Shown: one piece after another, positions 32,159-41,870 of the stretch | Layout of the letters: every line of letters begins with the position of its first letter | Position numbering within the stretch: the first letter of the stretch is position 1 | Assembly (NCBI GenBank): GCA_009602725.1 | Contig: WELB01000211.1 | Location: forward strand, 1-42,034 | Length of the DNA stretch: 42,034 bases | DNA from: Spirogloea muscicola | Lineage: Eukaryota > Streptophyta > Zygnematophyceae > Spirogloeales > Spirogloeaceae | Direction: 5' to 3' | Made by a program: the position numbers and the translations under genes | Notes under the pieces: model-generated | Database searches by the model: none | The model's input: the letters and a program-made list of their open reading frames with translations, nothing else | Told to the model about the DNA's origin: nothing

Positions 32159-32341
32159 TTACCTTGGGTCCATCAGAGCAAGTGCGTCGTTGTATTTAGG
32201 CTCAGTGTATCCTTTCCCAAACGCAAATATAGGCGCGCCTGCAAAGATCACGAGCAGAGAGAAGAGCACAGCCAGCGCGCAGCGCGTGTGCCTGAGTCTT
32301 TCCAGACAAAGCTCCTTGGCATGTTGGACAAGGATATACAC
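32159..32341 (-). other. Possible exon with a membrane segment
   Basis: A minus-strand frame contains CALAVLFSLLVIFAGAPIFAF followed by GKGYTEPKYNDALALMDP. It stops at a good splice donor (CCAAG|GTAAGC, exon end near 32163). No flanking exons could be joined with confidence. It may be part of a small unrecognised gene on the minus strand between 32.1 and 33.1 kb. Confidence 0.3.
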
Positions 32342-32775
32342 GAGGTCTTAGCAGCACCTCTTGCAGGCCCCGTGTTTGCCAGAACGAGGCCAAGATGACA
32401 TCCGGCAGAAGGTGGTCAGATCCTTCTCGTGCTTGCTTTGGCAGTGCTCCACACTGTCGCATGCTTTGCAGCTTTTCTTCATCTGGCTTTTTGGAGCTGT
32501 GATGAAGATTATGACAGTATGTCTGATGACCGAGGAGGCCGCGCCTAGTGATTTTCCGACAAGGTCAAGGCGGCACCTCACTGGCGCTGGCTGGGCGCTA
32601 CCTAGCTGCAATGCTAAGCATGATGCTTGCTGAAACAGAACGAAGCTCTTTTCAGTATCAGCTCTGGCCATTTCCCAAGCTCGCCCTTCTCAGCCGTCAT
32701 CCCCCTTACAGATGAGGCGCTATCATCTGGATGTTGCTCTTGCTTTTATTGAGCCCCATCTTGTATATGTTCGAT
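32342..32775. other. No gene recognised
   Basis: Short frames only. A minus-strand Cys/His-rich stretch (CKACDSVEHCQSKHEK, about 32430-32480) is visible but lacks any supporting context. Confidence 0.4.
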
Positions 32776-33051
32776 TCACAAATTTACCTCTCCTGTTGGG
32801 CTAGCCCTCAGCACCACCCTTTTGCTGTAATCACATTTTGCTGAGCCCTTAGGGCGCTTGGGGGCAGACACCATTTGAAAGCTTTCTTGCTCCGCCTGCC
32901 CTCGCCTACCTTGTCCTGCAACCTGAACCTGCTGTTCACGATCTACGTCCTGTACCTGTCCTTCATGTCTTACAGCCACTTCCTGTCTTGATGTGGGAGG
33001 ACCAGCAGACCGTCCCCGTCTTGGCGCAGATGCAGACGCAGACGCAGACAT
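32776..33051 (-). CDS. Small hydrophilic ORF, unknown
   Basis: A 91-codon minus-strand frame starting MSASASASAP, rich in Gln, Arg and Glu, ending GEVNL and a stop. It could be a first exon or a chance frame. Nothing is recognised, and it lies just downstream of a minisatellite. Confidence 0.2.
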   Translation of the reverse strand: MSASASASAPRRGRSAGPPTSRQEVAVRHEGQVQDVDREQQVQVAGQGRRGQAEQESFQMVSAPKRPKGSAKCDYSKRVVLRASPTGEVNL

Positions 33052-33151
33052 GGTCACAATGAGTTCAGAGTAACACAAAGGCTTGCCTGATTACACACAG
33101 AGCCGGCGAGCACTCAGCTCCATCTGGCCGCACACACAGCAACATCTTGCC

Positions 33152-33316
33152 GCACACAGGGCCGCCGCGCACGCAGCGCCGCCTAGTCGCACACAGAGCC
33201 GCCGCGCACGCAGCGCCGCCTAGTCGCACACAGAGCCGCCGCGCACGCAGCGCCGCCTCGCCGCACACAGAGCCACCGCGCACGCAGCGCCGCTTCGCCG
33301 CACACAGAGCCACAAA
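33152..33316. repeat. 37-bp minisatellite, four copies plus a partial copy
   Basis: Units begin GCACACAGAGCCGCC at 33152, 33189, 33226, 33263 and 33300, exactly 37 bp apart, with core CGCACGCAGCGCCGCC. The period is not a multiple of three, so it is not a coding repeat. Confidence 0.9.
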
Positions 33317-34768
33317 ATTGTTCGGGCCTGTCCTGTCATCTGCCGGGGCCTCCCTTATCTAGGGAGACTCTCATCGGCCTAGCAGAATGAGCGAAGTGGG
33401 TGATTCTACCAACCCACTGATTCACCATATTTCTATATTAAACACCATTGACCCTGCCCTGTGCAGCTCAAGGCCCACGCCTTCTGCCTGCACCCCAATA
33501 CCTCTCCGCTGCTGTAACCCTTTGGCTGCCGTTGTGTAGGACGCGCTCGTGACGATATGGGACGACCCTTGCTGTCAACATTGTGTGGGGACTGGGCGGT
33601 CTGCTCAATTCCTTATCCGGAGACTAGCTTTGCAGGTAAGACAAGCATGCAAGCGTCGCCCTCCCAACTGATAGCCCAGCTTAAGTGACAATCTGTGAAC
33701 ATGACTGGCATTCCTCCCAGTAAGTGACCTGGGGGAGGTAGAGCCTGACTGTTACCTCTGGCCCGACTCATCTACCGCGACTCGCTCTCCACATTAATGC
33801 TACGACTGGCAGAGAGCATTGCTTGTGAAGCCTTCCTTATGCTACATTTGGGTATACTCGCGTGAAGGGCAGACAATGAACTTCATTGGCACTGCTCCCT
33901 TGAAGGCCTCTCTCTTAAGTGTCCACCGTCGGCTGCTCATAATGTGAATCCACCTTGCAGCTCCCTCAACCTCATGCACAAACACGAGCCAGCCAGTAGC
34001 TAGTCTAAGGCTTTTCTTCCTCCAGGCTGCACCTTTACAACTCGCTGCTGCTCGAGCAACGTCTAGAGTCACTCGGGCGAGCTGGCATGTGCTAGGGGGA
34101 TCATTGGTCATTTACTGGGTGTGGTTGGCCTATAAAAGTCATCCTAAAAGTAGGAGGCCCTGAAGCCTTTTGATATAGCAGGCACTCGGTCAACCTTGTG
34201 TGTCTCTTGCCTAGAGGTGGTACAGAATTGCACCTTGTCATGGTCACATACAAGCATCTGAAAGACTACTTGGAGCAGGCTCTGTAGATGTTTGCCACAC
34301 GATGTGGACCCCTGGGGAGCAGTCTTGAAAGCCGAGGCAAGTGAGGCTATGAGCAATAAATGCAGCAAGCATCACCGCCAGGAGTGTAATAATTTGCTTA
34401 AATTTTGGGGCTCCCTAATGGCCCCTGATGGATGTCGATAGCCCTCCTCATCACCTCCATCTCTTCGCAATTACTAAAAGCCAGGGGGTCAGTACAGCCG
34501 CCAGGTTGGTATAGCGCGCAAATCTTGCTGCTCCGCCGCAAGGGTCACCCAGTGCTGTGACGTCATTGCGAGATTTTTCTCTGGAGCCGCTGGCCTGAGC
34601 CACCAAATCAAAGGATCTGGAAGGAAATCAACTTACTACACGTGGGGACAACTCTGAAAAATAGACTACATTTCAGCAGACATGACTGTCTCTGTACATG
34701 CATAATGAGCTTGACCAAAGGACAGCTCAATTAAGAATCACCTTGGCCTAGGTCAATGTGGCCATGTC
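33317..34768. other. No gene recognised; includes the AXS 3' flank
   Basis: Mixed-composition sequence with short frames only and no family signature. 34700-34768 is the 3' untranslated region or flank of AXS on the minus strand. Confidence 0.5.
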
Positions 34769-37700
34769 TCACGTAGTAGCCATCGTCTTTCTCATGGCTT
34801 GCTTGACAGCTGCAGCATATGTTGTGTGCTGATAATTGAGGGTAACGTCCAGGAGCTCCTCCAAGCTGGTGCTTGGCTGCCAACCTGCAACAACCAACAA
34901 CACAACCTTGAATGATCCTGTACTGAGAGTGAGTAGGACATACACTCAAGGTTGCAATAATGCATTCTGCTGGGCAAGCCAAATCCGCAAAGTTTGACTG
35001 AAATGGTTGTCAGCAACCAGTGATTTTCCAGAGACTTGAGAGATGCTTACCAAGCTGCTCCTGAATTATGGTCATGTCTGGTATACGTTTGTCACTGTCA
35101 TCATAGCCCTGTCCGTAGAAATCCTGGGAGGACACATCCACTGTCGGGGTCTCTAACATAGGCTCACCACTTACACGGCAGTAGATCTGCACAAGAAGAG
35201 TCTGCAATTGTCATTACCATTATCACTACTAGAGAATCACCTAAATATAAGAGCCTGTCTGCAGCAAGCAAGGAACCAATCTCTCCAGGGAATCTAACAC
35301 ATAGCGAGACCAAGTATCCTTGTCTGTCTGCATCGACCTGCACAAGTACTCTGACGAGGATCTCACCTCTGTCATTAGCTCAGCCAGTTCCTTCACAGTT
35401 GCCTCATTATTTGGGTTACCAACATTGAAGATGCGACTACAAGACCGAGCAGGATTCTCCTGCAAAGGTAGCAGAGAGCTAAGGTTGTCATATTCTCAGG
35501 ACATCTCAATATCTGCTTGATTATCACGCTTTTCGCGGCCACAAAGACCCTGAGCAAAGCTATCATTATCATAATCAATTTCACAATCAAGCAGCTCTCT
35601 CTGTCAAGGGCAACGAGCATGAGGCACCCACAATCATGAGCAGAACTGCCTCAATGGCATCCTTTATGTACACAAAGGTGCGCTGTGAACGGCCTCCATC
35701 GACCAACTTAAGGGGCTCCCCCCTCATAAGATTCTGAACAAAGAGATGGAGGAGAGACAAGTTGGGTGATCTGCAATTTGTGATTAGACTTAATCTAAAA
35801 ACCTTGGCTTTGACATGGTCTCCAGGGCCCTGATGCGATTTTGCTTTGATGGCAAGCAAAGGAATGTAGGTACATATCAATGATGCAAGGCCTCTCCTTC
35901 CTACACTAAGGATCCGAGACAAGAATTGCCCGTTCATAAGCTCATGGCATCTCTCACAAGCAGTAGATGGAGAGATTCATTAGTTCTGGGGCTCACGTTG
36001 CTGAAGCACGCGAGGACACGAGGAACCCCTTCTCCATCTACGCCAGGAATGAAGTCCATGCGTGGCCCAATCCAATTGAAGGGCCGTACGATAGTGAACT
36101 GTAGGCCATTCTCTGCTCCCTCAGCTGCGAATGTAAGGACCAGCATGGTTACGCTTGGCATCTCCCCCTTGTGGAAGCCAGCAAAAACATGCTGTACCAG
36201 CAACTGCTGATTGCTCACTATTAACCCCTCAGTCAGTATATGGGCACCCTACCAAAGATCAACCGCTCAATGAGCTGCTTGGCACAGGCATATGACCATC
36301 GTTGCTTCTCGACTGGCCCGAATATGCAAGGGCTCTCATCCTCCTTCAGAACATAGTAAGCAGGGTCCTGCAAATGACAGCATGCTTTTATCAACACGTG
36401 AAGCCTGTCAATATTGGCTGCTAATGAGATAGAGGGCCCCAGCCAACTGCAAGTGCAGGCTGTAGCTCTGAGTGCCCCATGAATGCTCTCGAACTCCTGT
36501 TAAAGGTGATATGGAGCGATCCTTTGCATTACTACCAACGGCAGTAATAGAGGTTCACTGATCAAGCTTTCATCAGTAAGCCCTGGCACCAGCACTTGCA
36601 GCGTGGTGCCTGCAGTGGAAGAAACATCGTGACAAGGTAGCCAAGAAACTCTTGGCTACCAACTCTTCCAGATAGCAGGGCGGGACACAAAGTGAAGTTT
36701 TCTATGAAGTACCTTCCGGTGCTCACTATCCCTTGGCAAGTAACTGCTGATTGTCTTCCCATAAACCTCGCATGTTGAGAAGTGAATAAGTGGCTTCTTG
36801 TAATCTGTGCAGTACCTTACCTGTAAACCGTGCAAGATCATGCATGACATTCAGCTCCATGTACCTCACAGCATCTCGCCGAGCGAGCATTTCCTTTTGT
36901 CAAAGTGCCCTATCTGGTGTTACAACAATGCAGCTCAACTAAGAAGTCACAGCAGGACATCAGTATTGGGAAGTAGCGGTGGCAGTCCCAACCAGACAGG
37001 CCTAGTTTGGTAGGTGAATTTATTCAAGGAGACTGTAATGCAGAGCTGGTAAGGTCTGTCATTTTATGCTCATACTAGAACGTCCAAATTTTCTACTACT
37101 CACCACGGGCAGTGCATCAACAAAGTTGCTGTAGATGGTGTCTAGAGGCCGCGTGTTGTAATCTGCTGGCGTGCAGATTGCTGCTAGATTGATTGTCTGC
37201 AAACCAGGAAATAAGGTGCTGTGCACAAGGTTTAGTCAGGCAACGCTTTCCAACGGCAAATCGGAAGCAAGTAGATGCTCCATGCGAGGAGGAATGCAAG
37301 CACGCAGCTGTTCTGACCTCCAGCCTCTCACCATGTCGCACTCTCTGATCAAGCCCTCCAAGCGGGAGTCGTGCTTGATGTTGAACTTGTGGAACTCTAT
37401 GCGACTGCTCCAGGGATGGCCTCCTCCTAGGAGGTGTGCAATCTTGTCGCTGTGGACGTCCACTGCCACCACGGAGTGCTGCGTCTCCCACATGAGCTTT
37501 TCGCACAGGTGCGAGCCAATGAAGCCCGAGCCTCCTATCATGCAGATCTGCAGGAGAAGCAGCATGGGACAGGAGCGAAGCTCGTGAGTTGTTCTCGTGT
37601 GCTCAGCCAGCACTTGAAGCAGAGCAGCTAGCTGGCTTTCTCTCGATCTTGCTCCCGAGCAAGCCAAGAGAGCGGCTCGGAAGCTGACGCTCGACTAAGG

Positions 37701-37983
37701 AGCAAGGAAAGGCGGAGCTGGAGACCACCTGGAGAATGGCTAGCGGCCGGACTGGCGGCTCGAGGATGCGAATGGCACAGTCCCGCAGGAGGAGCATGAG
37801 AGAAGCCTGCCATTGCCAGTCCAAGGTGCGCGGCGAGGCGACGCGTACCTTGAGGGGCTGCACAGGGACGCCGTCCAGATTCACCACCCCGTGGCCCATG
37901 CTCCCCATGGGGCAGCCCGGCCGGCCGGTGGCTGGCGGAGCCGTCGCTCGCGGCGCGGCGCGCAGCGCCGTCAGCTCCGGCAT
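34769..37983 (-). CDS. AXS: UDP-D-apiose/UDP-D-xylose synthase
   Basis: An extended short-chain dehydrogenase that uses NAD+ to convert UDP-glucuronate to UDP-apiose and UDP-xylose in the cytosol, precursors of cell-wall glycans. Ten exons on the minus strand: 37983-37849, 37547-37332, 37196-37104, 36820-36713, 36367-36253, 36124-35997, 35733-35632, 35459-35367, 35186-35051, 34884-34769. All have GT-AG borders and consistent phases, giving 413 residues (Arabidopsis AXS1 has 389; the extra 25 are N-terminal). The NAD motif GGSGFIGSH starts at residue 50. The known catalytic set is present at a constant offset of 25: C125, C165, E166, R207, Y210 (YACAK), K214 and D362. The start is the first ATG of exon 1; a later Met at residue 26 is possible. 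This is the surest host gene here. Confidence 0.96.
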
Positions 37984-38339
37984 CTCGCCCTCGAGCGCGC
38001 CAACATGGCCCGCAGCNTAGCGGCCACAAGGGACGGCGCCGCGCAGCAGCTTAGAAGGCCTGGAGAGCCGCCGCCGGCGCCGGCGGGCAGGAGAGGAGGG
38101 GCGGGGCCGGGTGGCGGCGGCGCCGGCGGAGTAGGGAGCCTGGGCGCCTGCTGGGGAGGAGGCGGCGGCTGTGATGAAGGAAAGAATGTGGGAGGCTGCA
38201 ATATCAAGGGCCCAGCGGAGGGGAAATCGCAGAGGGGATTTCGAAAATGAAATAGGTCCTACACAGCAAGGCAGTGGCGATGAGAGGCCACCGACGTGTT
38301 ACTAAATAAATAGGCCAGTCGTGAAACAGCAACTTTCCG
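37984..38339 (-). other. 5' flank of AXS
   Basis: GC-rich next to the start codon (38031-38160), with a single N at 38017. Further up is AT-richer sequence with ACTAAATAAATAGG near 38300. No certain promoter element. Confidence 0.4.
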
Positions 38340-38580
38340 ATGGAGGCAATCCTGGTTCAGTGTCTAGTGTTGTCTAGTTGCCTAGCTGTTTGTTATCCTT
38401 CTTTCCGGCATCTGTTGTGGCTCTTTGGATTTCGTCCACTCTTTTTTGGCTGGCTTCTGCCAGCCCCTCTCTTCTTTGGGCCTTGTCCATTCTTTTGGGC
38501 TGGCCTTTCCCAGCCACCAGTCAATCTGGCCGCGCTTTCTCTTTGGGCGAGCTCATTCTTCATCTGGACTCAGAGGTGAT
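38340..38580 (+). repeat. 3'-end debris of the non-LTR element with two hairpins
   Basis: Hairpins GGCTGGC-TTCT-GCCAGCC (38448-38465) and GGGCTGG-CCTTTC-CCAGCC (38497-38515), each preceded by a TCCA-TTCTTTT-like box. The second is followed by ACCAGTCAATC, shared with 39666-39680. Confidence 0.65.
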
Positions 38581-38839
38581 TTTGTCAAAAGAGAACGGGA
38601 CAAAGGATTTGATAAATGGAGGGATGGACAGGAAGGAGGGAGCCCCCTATGGCGCGCAGCGCGCGAACGGCGGGGCGGGGCGCGCCGAGTTCGAACGGCC
38701 GGGGGCGCGGGGACCGAGGGGGTCCCGTCCGCGTCGCCCTCGCCACGTCCGCGCCCGCCGGCCCGCCACGCTGGCAAGACGCGCCTCCCGTCCGGGGCCA
38801 GAAAGACGTGCTCGCTTTTCTTCTTTTAGAGAAGAGTGG
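38581..38839. other. GC-rich stretch without recognised gene
   Basis: Frames are open on both strands because of GC content (GGACAGGAAGG, then GCGCAGCGCGCG). No family signature. It is joined on the right to a non-LTR C-terminus. Confidence 0.4.
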
Positions 38840-39085
38840 CTGGCAAAGAGTGCCGGCAGAGCCCTCGCTGCTGCCTCTGGCTCTGGCCAGGGGACCCACT
38901 TCAACGAGCCTAGCATCTCCGACCTGCGGCTGCTTAGCAGAGGTTACTGAGTGATTCGTAGCTGCTTTGTTTCTGTTTCTTAGCGCTTCCCCTGGCCCCC
39001 TTCTCGTACTCTGTTCATTCTTTGTCGGGCTGGTTTTCCCAGCCCCTATTCTCAATGGGCGAGCACTTTCTGGCAAAGCCCCTCT
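38840..39085 (+). pseudogene. Truncated non-LTR 3' end
   Basis: Last ORF block AGRALAAASGSGQGTHF and SISDLRLLSRGY with stop TGA at 38947, then about 80 nt and the hairpin GGGCTGG-TTTTC-CCAGCCC (39027-39045) with CTATTCTCAATGGGCGAGC after it. Very close to the tail of copy 1 (24300-24690). Confidence 0.75.
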
Positions 39086-39240
39086 TCTCTATGGCCTCGC
39101 CCATTGAGGACAGGGGCTGGAAAAGCGGGAAGACCAGCCCGAAAAAGGCAAATTTCGTGTACTTGAAACAAACGAAGGCCAACTGGCCAAGTCCAAAGGC
39201 AAGCACATCTAAAGAACTACATGACCCACAGCAGCTTGAC
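39086..39240 (-). repeat. Antisense 3'-end fragment with hairpin
   Basis: The minus strand carries the box CTCAATGGGCGAG and a hairpin whose arms GGGCTGG and CCAGCCC (39114-39140) are separated by 13 nt, longer than in other copies. Together with the plus copy on its left it forms an inverted pair around 39086. Confidence 0.6.
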
Positions 39241-39480
39241 CCGCTCAGTAACCACGGGTTAAAATATAAAGGTCGCTAATCGATGCCTGAATACTAGATG
39301 TCAGATACGAAGCCCTTCTACCACCAACTAGAGCTCGTCCAGCTTTCCGGTGCAAGGCATTATTAGCCTGAGCACGCTGCAAACAGGCCGAAACTCGCCT
39401 TCGCAAGAAAGACAGATATGCAGCTTGGCAAGCCCATCTCAGCCGGAAACACATCTGCACGACGTGTGTAGCCTAGATTG
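39241..39480 (-). pseudogene. Truncated antisense non-LTR C-terminus
   Basis: The minus strand reads LGYTRRADVFPAEMGLP, AAYLSFLRRRVSACLQRA, ALHRKAGRALVGG and SISDLYILTRGY with a stop. It is homologous to copy 2 at 25420-25650 (LGYARREDVLPAQMGMP). One frame change near 39420. Confidence 0.7.
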
Positions 39481-39790
39481 GCAAAAAAAGGGAAGTGCTC
39501 GCCCACAGAGAAGAGGGGCTGGCAGAGCCAGCCCAAAAGGAATGAGCGGTCGTGCCTCACGCCGGCGTTAGGCCCTCGTTTCTTTCCTCGTTCCCCACGC
39601 CCGCTTTCTGCACCATCCGGCTCCTTCAGACCTTGTTCATTCCTTTGGGCTGGCCTCTCCCAGCCACCAGTCAATCTTCCGGCCCCTTCGAAGCTGCTAA
39701 GCTTTTTTGGGCCCCTTCTGGCCGCGCTTTCTTTGGAGGAAAGAAATCTTTGGAAGAAAGAAAGTGCTCTTCGGACCTTGTCCACTCTAT
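39481..39790. repeat. Hairpin fragments in both orientations
   Basis: An antisense hairpin GGGCTGGC-AGA-GCCAGCCC at 39516-39534 (with GCTCGCCCACAG before it), and a sense hairpin at 39647-39665 followed by ACCAGTCAATC as at 38516. Between them is GC-rich sequence without a gene. Confidence 0.6.
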
Positions 39791-39984
39791 TCTGCCTCTG
39801 GCCAGGGGACCCACTTTTTTCTCTGACCCGAGGCTGCTTAGCAGGTTTTACTGAGAGATTCGTAGCTGCTTTGTTTCTTGTTGTGCTTGTTTTACTTAGC
39901 GCTTCCCCTTTTCGTACGTTGTTCATTCTTTTTTGGGCTGGCTTTTCCAGCCCCTATCCTCGATGGGCGAGCCCTTCCTCCATC
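39791..39984 (+). pseudogene. Truncated non-LTR 3' end
   Basis: CTCTGGCCAGGGGACCC, then the tail RLLSRFY and stop TGA at about 39852, an 80-nt spacer and the hairpin GGGCTGG-CTTTT-CCAGCCC (39935-39953) with CTATCCTCGATGGGCGAGC. Confidence 0.7.
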
Positions 39985-40345
39985 CTTGGGCTGGCCTTTC
40001 CCAGCTCCTACCCTCTTTGAGAGAGCCACTTTCTGCCAGCGGCGCTGCCCGGCTTCAACGCCGCCGGTTTGCTCGCCCAAGTCTTCCGCATGCCCCTGGC
40101 GAAATTGTTCCAATGCTCCCTTGCCCACGCAGTCCACACGCGCGCAGGACGTGCTCTGGCCGCCGCCTCTGGGTCTCAGCGGAGTGCCTCCTTCCCGGTA
40201 ACGAGCTACTCCGACCTGATGTTGCTCACTCGCGGGTACTGAGCTTCCCTAGTGCGTTGTCGTGTTTGGTAGTGTAGTCCTTCGGCTTTGAATATTGTCC
40301 ATTCTTTTTGGGCTGGCTTTGCCAGCCCCTCTTCTCTATGGCGAA
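39985..40345 (+). pseudogene. Truncated non-LTR C-terminus and 3' end
   Basis: An imperfect hairpin (39988-40007) is followed by a clean frame from 40035: LPAALPGFNAAGLLAQVFR, AHAVHTRAGRALAAASGS, then SYSDLMLLTRGY and stop TGA at 40240. The hairpin GGGCTGGC-TTT-GCCAGCCC is at 40310-40328. This is the longest undisturbed tail ORF of the set. Confidence 0.75.
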
Positions 40346-40874
40346 CACTTGACTTCTCCCCAGTACCCTCCAGCTATGTTTTCCATTGCATTGACGTTAC
40401 AGCCATGTATCTCATTGGGAAGTGCTCGCCCACAGATGTTACATTACACCTTTACATTATACTACATTTACATCATTCCACATTTACATCGGCGGCGCCT
40501 CGACCAGCTCGCCGTGCAGCACGGGCTTGTGGCGCCGCGCGCAGTGGCTGCCGCAGTTGCCGCTACAACGGCCCCCTGACGTGGAGCCGGCTAAGCCCCC
40601 GTCGCCGCCAGCGGGGCGCCACGTCGGCCTCCGGCCACATCACGCTCCATTTATACCTTCTCAAACCCCTCCTTCAAATCCACTTTCACGCTTACGTCTA
40701 CGTCTGCCCATCCCCCCCTTTAAAACCCCAATCTCCGGTACTTTCAGTCGTGAATAACTGCTGGAGCGCGCCCTCAAAGGCGCGCTTTCTCTGAACTGGT
40801 GGCCAATCCAAAGGGAATACACAAGGTCTGAAGGAGCCGGAGTGCTAAGGACTAAGACATCAGCAAGGGGACGC
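40346..40874. other. No gene recognised
   Basis: Contains five TTACA words within 40439-40488 (TGTAA on the minus strand) and GC-rich sequence at 40490-40640 with only chance frames. 40785-40870 (minus) is the 3' untranslated part of the next copy: GCTCCTTCAGACC, then GGATTGGCC, a decayed hairpin arm. Confidence 0.45.
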
Positions 40875-41045
40875 TCAGTAACCTTTAGTCAGAAGATGCA
40901 AGTCGAAATACCTTGCAGGCGGAAAGATGTCGCCCTGACGAAAGCCAGAGGCCGCCGCCAAAGCGCGGCCTGCGTGCAAGTGAACAGAAGAAAGTGCTCG
41001 CCCACTGAGAATAGGGGCTGGAAAAACCAGCCCGAAAAAGAATGA
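40875..41045 (-). pseudogene. Antisense truncated non-LTR tail with hairpin upstream
   Basis: The minus strand has a GCTTTGGCGGCGGCCTCTGG block and a tail ending TTACTGAGCG at 40875. On its 5' side is a hairpin (41015-41033, GGGCTGG-AAAAA-CCAGCCC on the plus strand) from another copy, which gives a head-to-tail join. Confidence 0.6.
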
Positions 41046-41345
41046 ACAGCACGCAAGTGAACCGCTGCAAAGAGATGGCCAAGCGCATCCGGAAGACTTG
41101 AGCGAGGGACCTGGCGACATTGAAGCCAGGCTGCTCGCCCTGCTGCCCTGTGGCGGGCCGCTGTTTGCCGCGCAAGGCGGCGAAGGAGGTCAAGCCATTT
41201 GGTGCCAAAGGCGCCGTGTACGTGGACGGCGAGTGGGACAAACCCTCTATATTTTGACGTGCTGTTCGGCAGTGGCTGTGAAAGAAGATGAGCTCGCCCA
41301 TAGAAGAGAGGGGCTGGCAGAAGCCAGCCAAAAAAGAATGGACAA
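41046..41345 (-). pseudogene. Antisense non-LTR C-terminal fragment with hairpin
   Basis: The minus strand reads AVHVHGAFG, KWLDLLRRLARQ, then in another frame QPGFNVARSLAQVFRMRL. It is homologous to 24090-24240. The hairpin GGCTGGC-AGAA-GCCAGCC (41312-41329) belongs to a copy upstream of it. Confidence 0.65.
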
Positions 41346-41870
41346 AATCCAAAAGAAGGGAAACACACTAGCTAGGCATCGAGATAATTAGACATGACGG
41401 AAACACACGAAGTTCAAAACCCGCGGGTGAGCAACATCAGGTCAGAGTAGCTCGAAGCTGGAAAAGATGCTGCCGGACGAGACCCGGAAGCAGCAACAAA
41501 GAGCACGGCCCGCGCGCGAGTGGACGGCATGGGCGAGGGAGCGTTGAAGGGACACGGAGAGCCGCATCCGGAAAACCTGGGCCAGGGAGCCGGCCGCGTT
41601 GAAGCCGGGCAGCCCCCCTGGCGGATCCGCCGCTCCATGGCCTGCCGGGCAAGCCGCTGGAGGAGATCCAGCCAGCCGCTGCCATAAGCCCCGTGGACGT
41701 CTATGGCAAGGGCCGCGAACTCATCACCTGGGGGGTGATCGGCATACTTCCGCTCCTTGCCCCGGGCCGCCAAAGCGACCGCATGCCCAGCGGTCGTCGC
41801 CGACTTGGAGGGGTTGGCGGAGTCGACACAGTCGGCGGTCACCACATCCGCGATGATACGCGGACCGCCG
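41346..41870 (-). pseudogene. Antisense non-LTR C-terminal domain fragment
   Basis: The minus-strand frame GGGGGPRIIADVVTADCVD, GHAVALAARGKERKYADHP, FAALAIDVHGAYGSGWLDLL is clearly homologous to copy 2 (GGGPRASVDVVV, HYADYP). It ends SYSDLMLLTRGF near 41430. It keeps the DVV and KYADHP..AID core of the presumed nuclease domain better than copy 1. Confidence 0.75.

Noticed and set aside
38582-38829. Arg/Pro-rich ORFs on both strands
   Set aside because: GC-rich composition keeps all frames open; no motif or splice signal supports a gene.
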